Of a stretch of DNA of 5,139 bases, positions 1 through 5,139 are shown one piece after another. The stretch covers positions 1 to 5,139 of the forward strand of contig PXBU01000180.1 of assembly GCA_003566795.1 (NCBI GenBank). Reading direction: 5' to 3'. Numbering within the stretch: the first letter of the stretch is position 1; each line of letters starts with the position of its first letter. The notes under the pieces are model-generated. The model had not been told where the DNA came from. It was given only the letters and a program-made list of their open reading frames with translations, and did no database searches. Made by a program: the position numbers and the translations under genes. Source of the stretch: Puniceicoccaceae bacterium. GTDB lineage: Bacteria; Verrucomicrobiota; Verrucomicrobiia; Opitutales; Coraliomargaritaceae.

Positions 1-510
1 CCAGGCACTTGGACTGAGGCGCGTGAGCTGCGGCAAGCTTGCCGCCAGCACTGCGTCGAGGGCTTGATGCTCAAACAAAAAGACGCGGGCTACCATGCCG
101 GGCGCAAGAAGGGCCTGTGGTGGAAGTGGAAGATCGACCCCTACACGGTGGATGCGGTCTTGGTCTATGCGCAGCAGGGGCATGGTCGCCGCGCCGGGCT
201 CTATACCGATTACACTTTCGCCATTTGGCGCGACGGCGAACTGGTGCCCTTTGCCAAGGCTTACTCCGGGCTCTCGGACAAGGAGATTCGTGAGGTGGAT
301 CGCTGGATACGGCAGCATACCAAGGAGAGCCACGGCCCGGTGCGGGTGGTCGAACCGGAGCTGGTGTTTGAGATCGCCTTTGAGGGGATCGGCCCTTCCA
401 GACGTCACAAGTCAGGCATCGCAGTCCGCTTCCCCCGCATCTATCGCTGGCGGCGGGATAAGCCAATATCCGGGGCGGATAGGCTGGAGTCGGTGCTCGC
501 GCTGCTCTGA
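1..510 (+). CDS. ATP-dependent DNA ligase, C-terminal part (5' end outside window)
   Basis: The reading frame is open from base 1 to the TGA at 508-510 and gives the last 169 residues of an ATP-dependent DNA ligase, which seals nicks in duplex DNA through ligase-AMP and DNA-AMP intermediates. Visible motifs, numbered from the first residue in the window, are motif IV EGLMLK (20-25), motif V WWKWK (40-44), an OB-fold region (about 50-150) and motif VI RFPRIYRWRRDK (143-154). The adenylated lysine (KxDG) and most of the adenylation domain lie upstream and are not seen. The stretches DPYTVDAVLVYAQQGHGRR and LYTDYTFAIW resemble the bacterial PP_1105-type ligase family, which from general knowledge is often encoded with an Lhr-like helicase, a metallo-beta-lactamase-fold exonuclease and the PdeM phosphoesterase. 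None of those partners is inside the window. No frameshift is seen. The ligase call is firm; the subfamily is likely. Confidence 0.93.
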   Translation, partial: PGTWTEARELRQACRQHCVEGLMLKQKDAGYHAGRKKGLWWKWKIDPYTVDAVLVYAQQGHGRRAGLYTDYTFAIWRDGELVPFAKAYSGLSDKEIREVDRWIRQHTKESHGPVRVVEPELVFEIAFEGIGPSRRHKSGIAVRFPRIYRWRRDKPISGADRLESVLALL

Positions 511-511
511 T

Positions 512-535
512 GGCGAGGTGCTTTGATGCCCCGCC
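512..535 (+). terminator. Weak hairpin after the ligase stop codon
   Basis: GGCG (512-515) pairs with CGCC (532-535), then an A-C mismatch, then GG (517-518) with CC (529-530) and a T-G wobble, around a loop of about 8 nt. It begins one base after the ligase TGA. No T-tract follows (next bases TTGAGAATTGC), so it is not a standard intrinsic terminator. It may be a 3'-end-stabilising hairpin or chance. Confidence 0.2.
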
Positions 536-577
536 TTGAGAATTGCAGCCGGTCGCGAGATTTCTCGAATCGAGTGC

Positions 578-605
578 TTGACGCGTGGGTTTAGGGGCGT
601 ATGTT
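578..605 (+). promoter_or_regulatory. Putative sigma70-type promoter of the tRNA-Gln gene
   Basis: TTGACG at 578-583 matches five of six bases of the -35 consensus. TATGTT at 600-605 matches four of six bases of the -10 consensus, with a 16-bp spacer. Transcription would start near 612, about 7 nt before the mature tRNA 5' end, which suits a tRNA transcription unit with a short leader. A short palindrome CGAGA-TT-TCTCG (556-567) lies just upstream of the -35; its role is unknown. Confidence 0.5.
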
Positions 606-616
606 GCAGCGTTTTG

Positions 617-692
<76 letters not shown>

Positions 693-913
693 CTTTACGA
701 CCGCAGGCCCTGCGGCACGCGCACCACGCGGCGGTGCCCCAACCGCGCAGAGCGCTCCGGCTCCGCACAACGATCGACACAGCCTTTTCCGTTCGGTCGG
801 GCGATGAATCAGCCCGACTACTTGTCGAGGCATGGATCATCCACCTACGTGCCAGCCCTTATGCTCTTTCTCCCCAACTTCCTGTCTCTGGGGGCATCGT
901 CGCAAAGGGTGGT
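693..913. other. Gene-free spacer with three short inverted repeats
   Basis: No convincing gene is seen on either strand between the tRNA and the stop of the fucosidase gene. The spacer holds CCGCAG-GCC-CTGCGG (701-715, 6 bp), GCACC-N7-GGTGC (721-737, 5 bp) and GTCGGGC-N9-GCCCGAC (796-818, 7 bp, extendable by a G-T pair). None is followed by a T-run on either strand, so none is a textbook intrinsic terminator. Because the tRNA and the fucosidase converge here, transcript ends from both sides must fall in or near this spacer, and the hairpins may serve as 3' ends with Rho or another factor. Confidence 0.4.
796..818. repeat. 7-bp perfect inverted repeat, possible bidirectional 3'-end hairpin
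   Basis: GTCGGGC (796-802) and GCCCGAC (812-818) pair fully around the 9-nt loop GATGAATCA. It is the strongest hairpin in the spacer between the convergent tRNA and fucosidase genes, about 95 bp past the fucosidase stop. No T-tract follows on either strand, so a terminator role is only suggested by location. Confidence 0.35.
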
Positions 914-3238
914 TTACTGGCCTAAAAAATCTCCAGCAGAAATTTGCTGCCGGGTGCCGGGTGCCAGTTCGAGGTTGAGGTATTTTCCCTGATGGGACAC
1001 CTGGACCTCAGGAAGGGCGTTTTGGCCGGCGTGGATCGTTGCGCTGGCCAGTTGGCCGTCTTGCCACTCGATATCAACGGTGAAGTCACCGCGGGCGCGC
1101 AGGCCGCGGGCGTGGCCGTCGGGCCAGCGGTCGAAGGGCAGTGCGGGCAGGAGCTTGAGTTCGTCGTTGTGGCTGTGCAGCAGCATCTCGGCGACACCGG
1201 CGGTGGCACCAAAGTTGCCGTCGATCTGGAACGGCGGGTGAGTGTTCCAGAGGTTGGACAGCGAGGATTGAGCGAGGATCGCGTGGAGGTTTTCGTAGGC
1301 GCGCGCGCCATCGGAGAGGCGGGCAAAGATGCAGATCGTCCAGGCGCGGCTCCAGCCGGTGCCGGCGCCGCCTTTTTCCAGGCGGTGTTCGATGCTGCGG
1401 AGCACAGCCTCGCGCATTTTGGGGTCGTCGTCGAGGTTGATCACGTTGCCGGGAAAGGCACCGATCACGTGGGAGATGTGGCGGTGGCCGGGTTCATTTT
1501 CGCCAAAGTCATACCACCATTCCATCAGTCTTCCGTCGTCGCCGATGCGCGGGCGCACCACCTTGGGCAGGGTCTGGCGGATTTCCTGCACAAAGGGATC
1601 GTTGCATTTGCCGAGGGCTTTTGCGGCTTCGAGGTATTCCTCGAAGACCTGGATGATCATGAACAGATCGTAGGTGACGCCTTCGGACAGCGTGGCCACA
1701 ATGGTCTCCCCCGCGTCGTCCTGATAGGTAAACATGTTTTCCGGCGAGGCGGCGGGGCGAGAGGTGAGTTTTCCGTCGGGGCCGGGCATCAGCCAGGATT
1801 TGGCAAAACGAGTGGACTCGGTGAGCACGTCCCAGTGCTGCGCGAGGAATTCGGGATCGCGCTGGAAGCGGTAGTGGTCGGCGATGTGGAAGGTGAGCCA
1901 CTGGCCGCTGAGTAGTGAGCCGCCCCAGCGGACCCGGGTGGACATGGGCTTGGCATAGCCCCATATGTCGGTGGCGTGGCCCATCGCCCAGCCCTCCATA
2001 CCCATGCGCTCGGCCATTTCCCGGCCATGCGGCTGATAGGTGCGGATCAGGTGGAAGAGCGGGTGGTGCGTCTCGGAGAGGTTGGTCGTATCCGCCGGCC
2101 AGTAGTTCATCTGGAGGTTGATGTTGAGGTGGTAATCAGACTTCCACGGCGGATTCAGGAATGGATTCCAGAGGCCTTGCAGGTTGGCGGGGAAGGAACC
2201 GGGGCGTGACGAAGTGATGAGCAGGTAGCGGCCCATTTGGAAAAGTGCTTCCATGATAGCCGGGTCGTCGTGCTGGCCTTCTTGGATCCGACGCAGGCGC
2301 TCACGGGTGGGCAAGGCCAGGATCTCGTTGGCGGTGGCTCCGAAACTAACCTCCACGCGATTGAAATACTGCTGGTGCGCCGCGATGGCATCGGCGCGGA
2401 GCGAGTGCAGCGAGTGGCTGCCGAGGCGGTCGAGGTCGCTCAAGGCTTTCGTCTGCCAGCCATCGGCCAGTGGGCGGCCAGGGGATTGGCGGTTCACATC
2501 GGTAGCGACCGATAGGAAGAGGGTGACCGCCTCGGTTCCGTCGAATTTAAGTCGACCATCGGCAGTGGAGGAGGCTGCGGGCCGTGAGCGAACGCGGCTG
2601 ACGAAACGCGTGCCGAATTCCCCGTCGGCTTGGTGCTCAAACACCAAGTCCCCATCGACACTGTGGGCAGCCTCAATGCCGGCTGAAAATGTGATCGGCT
2701 GATCGGCTTTAATGTGGACGATGAGAACATCGGCTCCCGCGCTGGCGAAGACCTCTTGCGTGATGGTGGCTCCGTCGGCCAGAGTGTGGCGGGTAGTGGC
2801 GATGCCGGTCTTCAGATCCAGCTCGCGGCGGGTGGCGGCAAGCTCACCCGATTCGCCGTAGTCCAGCTCCAGCCAGCCGACGAGCTGGTAGGCATTCGGG
2901 CGCCTGCCATCCTGGATGTGTTGCTCGAAGTGGCGGTCTGCTGCCTGGTAGTCTCCCTCCGCCACCAACTGTCGGATGATTTCCAAATGCTCATCGGCGT
3001 CCTCGCCGATTTTCATCTCACCCTGATTCTCCCAGATGGTCTCCTCGTTGATGAGGATCTTTTCCTGGGGGAAGCTGCCCCATGGCATGGCACCGAGGCG
3101 GCCATTGCCAACGGGATAAGCCTCGTCCCATTTGTCGGCTGCCCGGTCATCCCAAATGACGAGAGGCGATGCGGGAGCAGCACTGGTGACGTTGGCCGCG
3201 AGCAAACCCGCGAGGAGGGCGAGGGCAATGGATTTCAT
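914..3238 (-). CDS. Secreted GH95-family alpha-L-fucosidase
   Basis: The 774-residue product is a complete glycoside hydrolase family 95 enzyme, which removes terminal alpha-L-fucose by inversion. Residues 1-20 form a Sec signal peptide (MKS, hydrophobic ALALLAGLLAA, cleavage near TSA-AP), so it acts outside the cytoplasm. The N-terminal beta-domain has the family signature EAYPVGNGRLGAM (39-51). The (alpha/alpha)6 catalytic domain has YHLNINLQMNYW (369-380), SPEN (498-501), WSRAW (629-633) and FQIDGNFG (670-677). By comparison, from memory, with Bifidobacterium bifidum AfcA, N372/N374, E500 and D673 match the catalytic Asn pair, general acid and Asp base. H370 matches the position reported to separate fucosidases from L-galactosidases. 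The ATG at 3238 is chosen because the signal peptide starts there; the frame stays open upstream to a GTG at 3391, which would bury the signal peptide behind 51 residues. No clear Shine-Dalgarno is seen. It is divergent from the phosphatase gene. Linkage preference cannot be read. Confidence 0.94.
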   Translation of the reverse strand: MKSIALALLAGLLAANVTSAAPASPLVIWDDRAADKWDEAYPVGNGRLGAMPWGSFPQEKILINEETIWENQGEMKIGEDADEHLEIIRQLVAEGDYQAADRHFEQHIQDGRRPNAYQLVGWLELDYGESGELAATRRELDLKTGIATTRHTLADGATITQEVFASAGADVLIVHIKADQPITFSAGIEAAHSVDGDLVFEHQADGEFGTRFVSRVRSRPAASSTADGRLKFDGTEAVTLFLSVATDVNRQSPGRPLADGWQTKALSDLDRLGSHSLHSLRADAIAAHQQYFNRVEVSFGATANEILALPTRERLRRIQEGQHDDPAIMEALFQMGRYLLITSSRPGSFPANLQGLWNPFLNPPWKSDYHLNINLQMNYWPADTTNLSETHHPLFHLIRTYQPHGREMAERMGMEGWAMGHATDIWGYAKPMSTRVRWGGSLLSGQWLTFHIADHYRFQRDPEFLAQHWDVLTESTRFAKSWLMPGPDGKLTSRPAASPENMFTYQDDAGETIVATLSEGVTYDLFMIIQVFEEYLEAAKALGKCNDPFVQEIRQTLPKVVRPRIGDDGRLMEWWYDFGENEPGHRHISHVIGAFPGNVINLDDDPKMREAVLRSIEHRLEKGGAGTGWSRAWTICIFARLSDGARAYENLHAILAQSSLSNLWNTHPPFQIDGNFGATAGVAEMLLHSHNDELKLLPALPFDRWPDGHARGLRARGDFTVDIEWQDGQLASATIHAGQNALPEVQVSHQGKYLNLELAPGTRQQISAGDFLGQ

Positions 3239-3494
3239 CGCGGGTTGATTACCGCTGCTGGTTGGCAAGAGGCAAATGTTTTTTGATGGCGAATTCAAGG
3301 TTTTAGAAAAAGCAGCGGGGATCAACGACTTCTGGTTGCGAATAAAAAATCCCTGACGGGGGAGGCTGGAGTTGGCCAAATAGTTTGACACGGAGGCAGC
3401 CCAGCCACTGACTTTCTGGGACGAGTTGCTCTAGGCAATTCAGGTAGCCTGACGAATATACTTCGTTCAAAATTGAATTACAATACGCATCGCT
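3239..3494. promoter_or_regulatory. Divergent intergenic region for the fucosidase and phosphatase genes
   Basis: This 256-bp region must hold the promoters of both divergent genes unless transcripts enter from elsewhere. On the plus strand a perfect TTGACA lies at 3385-3390, but the sequence 16-18 bp on (around CTGACT, 3408) is not a convincing -10. A better -10 candidate for the phosphatase is TATACT at 3457-3462, without a good -35. No firm promoter is found for the fucosidase on the minus strand, although A/T runs at 3278-3285 and 3340-3350 make its leader AT-rich. Neither gene has a clear purine-rich ribosome binding site. Confidence 0.5.
3440..3477. promoter_or_regulatory. Cluster of three abutting inverted repeats, possible operator
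   Basis: Three short inverted repeats lie end to end before the phosphatase start: TCAGG-TAG-CCTGA (3440-3452), ACGAA-TATAC-TTCGT (3452-3466) and TTCAA-AA-TTGAA (3466-3477). Each has 5-bp perfect arms. The middle one contains TATACT (3457-3462), the best -10 candidate for the phosphatase gene, so a repressor bound here could block RNA polymerase. The arms differ between the three, so they are not copies of one site, and single 5-bp repeats can arise by chance. Confidence 0.3.
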
Positions 3495-5139
3495 ATGTTC
3501 TCATTAATGACTCCCAGATCCTTCGCTCTGTTGCTTGTGCCGCTCGCCATTTCCCTGAGTGGCACTGCTTATGCGCAACACGATGGCCATCGTGAGGCCA
3601 CCATCGACATGAACCACGGCCGCACTGACCGGGCTCAGGAACGCCTCGAAAACCTGCTGGAAGATCCGGTATCTCTGTGGCGCGGCCAGGGAGGTGTCTA
3701 CGCCCGCGTAGGGAAGACGCTGGAGGAAAAGGGAGTCGGCTACTTTCGTGAGCTGGTCATACCCGAGACGCACTACACCTTGTCCATGTTTCACTCGATG
3801 CAGGGCGACGCGGCCAAAGCGCTGGAGCATGCGCAGGCAGCCGTCGCAAAAGGCTTACAAGTCGAGCGCTTTGTCGCTGGTCCACGGGAGGCCTTTGCCA
3901 CGCTCTACGCGGCCGAAGGCTACCAGGCGTGGCTCGCTGAGCAGAACCCGCAGAGCCTGCTCCACGGCCCCATGCTTGGCCACGTCACCGAAGGTGCCGC
4001 CTCCTTTTGGGTACGCACTGCCGGGGAGTCCGAAGTCACGATTCAAGTATCTCCCGAGTGTTCTTGTCGCATCATCTCTGCCAGTGGCAGAACCCGCAGC
4101 GAAGATGACTACACCGCAGTCGTGCGCGTTGATGGGCTGGATCCCGATACCGATTACAACTATCGGGTGAAGATCGACGGTGAGTGGGTGGACCGGCCTG
4201 AGGACTTTTTCCGCACTGCTCCCGAACGGGGTCAGGCATCCAGCTTCCGCGTGGTTTTTACCGCTTGTGCTGGTTACGCTCCCGAGCATGAGCGGATCTG
4301 GCGCACCATCAAAAGGCAGGATCCCATGGCCTTGCTGATGCTCGGCGACAATGTCTATATCGATGACCCGGAACATGAGATAACACAGCAATTCTGCTAC
4401 TACCGGCGCTACAGCAGGCCCGAGTGGCGCGACTTGGTCGCGAGCACCGGAGTGTATGCTATCTGGGATGACCACGATTTCGGCTTGGACGATTCCTTCG
4501 GTGGCCCCGAGATCGATGAGCCCGCATGGAAGCGCGAAGTCTTCAATGTGTTCCGCCAAAACTGGAACAACCCCGCCTACGGGGGAGGCGACGAACAGCC
4601 CGGCGTATGGTTCGATTTCTACATCGGCGACGTCCACTTCATCATGCTTGACGGGCGCTACTACCGCGAAGCGAATGGCCGGTTTCCCCGCAACCATCCG
4701 CCGCAATCGGAAAACCCCGTGATGCTGGGGCCGGTGCAACTGGCCTGGCTGAAGGAAACCTTGCTCGAGTCCCGTGCCACCTTCAGAGTCATCGCCTCAC
4801 CTGTCCCCTGGGCTGACGGTGTCGCACCCAGAGGTAGACAAAAATACGACAAGTGGGAGGGCTTCCCCGCCGAGCGGCAGGCGATTTTTGATCATCTGGC
4901 TGAAAATGAAATCAACGGTGTGTTGCTGATCTCCGGCGACCGCCACCGGGCGGATGTCCACCGTATCGACCGCGAGAATGGCTATAGTCTCTACGACTTC
5001 ATGAGCGCCATGGCGACGAACTACCATACCCACCCCTTGGTTGAGGGCTCCGGCTTTCTGTTCGGCTACAACGAGAAGAACAATTTCGGCGTGCTTGAAT
5101 TCGATACCAACCGGGCCGACCCGACGATCACTATGGAGA
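3495..5139 (+). CDS. Secreted PhoD-like metallophosphatase with helical N-terminal extension (3' end outside window)
   Basis: The frame is open from the ATG at 3495 to the window end (548 codons) with no stop. An in-frame TGA at 3474-3476 excludes a longer start; the ATG at 3507 is an alternative. Residues 1-27 form a Sec signal peptide ending AYA-Q. Residues about 42-148 are helical, with one TPR-like unit around 93-120. A beta-sandwich like the PhoD N-terminal domain spans about 157-240 (GPMLGHVTEG, FWVRT, LDPDTDYNYRV). The catalytic metallophosphatase domain follows, with TAC (256-258), GDNVYID (284-290), WDDHDFG (324-330), MLDGRYYR (384-391) and SGDRHRADVH (480-489). C258, D285 and Y288 match the Cys/Asp/Tyr iron ligands known for Bacillus PhoD, which uses Fe3+ and Ca2+ to hydrolyse phosphodiesters and monoesters. 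The active site thus looks intact. Probably only a short C-terminus is missing. No clear ribosome binding site precedes the start. The substrate is unknown. Confidence 0.92.
   Translation, partial: MFSLMTPRSFALLLVPLAISLSGTAYAQHDGHREATIDMNHGRTDRAQERLENLLEDPVSLWRGQGGVYARVGKTLEEKGVGYFRELVIPETHYTLSMFHSMQGDAAKALEHAQAAVAKGLQVERFVAGPREAFATLYAAEGYQAWLAEQNPQSLLHGPMLGHVTEGAASFWVRTAGESEVTIQVSPECSCRIISASGRTRSEDDYTAVVRVDGLDPDTDYNYRVKIDGEWVDRPEDFFRTAPERGQASSFRVVFTACAGYAPEHERIWRTIKRQDPMALLMLGDNVYIDDPEHEITQQFCYYRRYSRPEWRDLVASTGVYAIWDDHDFGLDDSFGGPEIDEPAWKREVFNVFRQNWNNPAYGGGDEQPGVWFDFYIGDVHFIMLDGRYYREANGRFPRNHPPQSENPVMLGPVQLAWLKETLLESRATFRVIASPVPWADGVAPRGRQKYDKWEGFPAERQAIFDHLAENEINGVLLISGDRHRADVHRIDRENGYSLYDFMSAMATNYHTHPLVEGSGFLFGYNEKNNFGVLEFDTNRADPTITME

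Noticed and set aside
950..963. Tandem 7-bp repeat CCGGGTG twice
   Set aside because: It lies within the fucosidase coding sequence, has only two copies and fits the encoded residues, so it has no evident function as a repeat.
944..1915. Plus-strand 323-codon open frame
   Set aside because: It is antisense to the conserved catalytic domain of the GH95 gene. Long antisense frames are expected in GC-rich coding DNA, and its translation resembles no protein family.
3239..3391. 51-residue N-terminal extension of the fucosidase from a GTG at 3391
   Set aside because: It would place the signal peptide in the interior of the protein, it has no ribosome binding site, and its composition is unlike a coding region.
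3385..3413. Promoter built on the perfect TTGACA at 3385-3390
   Set aside because: No acceptable -10 element is found 16-18 bp downstream; the region around 3408-3413 reads CTGACT in a GC-rich context.
3855..4739. Minus-strand 294-codon open frame
   Set aside because: It is antisense to the PhoD-like gene, whose metal-binding motifs are all in the plus-strand frame. The antisense frame has no recognisable domain.

Overview
The window is GC-rich bacterial DNA with four genes: the 3' end of a bacterial ATP-dependent DNA ligase (+), a tRNA-Gln(TTG) gene (+), a complete secreted GH95-family alpha-L-fucosidase (-), and a secreted PhoD-like metallophosphatase (+) that runs off the right edge. Secreted glycan hydrolases and long secreted phosphatases of this kind, with weak Shine-Dalgarno signals, would suit an environmental polysaccharide degrader such as a Verrucomicrobiota or Planctomycetota member. 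That placement is an inference from gene content only; there is no rRNA or marker gene to test it.

Layout: 1-510 is the last 169 residues of the ligase, holding nucleotidyltransferase motifs IV and V, the OB-fold and motif VI. 511-618 is a short spacer with a weak hairpin after the ligase stop and a sigma70-like promoter for the tRNA. 619-692 is a complete cloverleaf tRNA-Gln with encoded CCA. 693-913 is a gene-free spacer, rich in short hairpins, between the tRNA and the end of the fucosidase. 914-3238 (minus) is the fucosidase. 3239-3494 is the divergent intergenic region with three abutting inverted repeats just before the phosphatase start. 3495 to the window end is the PhoD-like gene.

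How the genes fit together: the ligase and tRNA are housekeeping or DNA-repair functions and look unrelated to the rest. The fucosidase and the phosphatase are divergently transcribed from one 256-bp region and both have signal peptides, so they may be co-regulated exported hydrolases that release fucose and phosphate from outside substrates; this is inference. No mobile element, CRISPR array or clearly new system is visible. The most unusual points are the helical, TPR-like N-terminal extension on the phosphatase, the A1-U72 pair in the tRNA-Gln, and the inverted-repeat cluster over the presumed phosphatase promoter.
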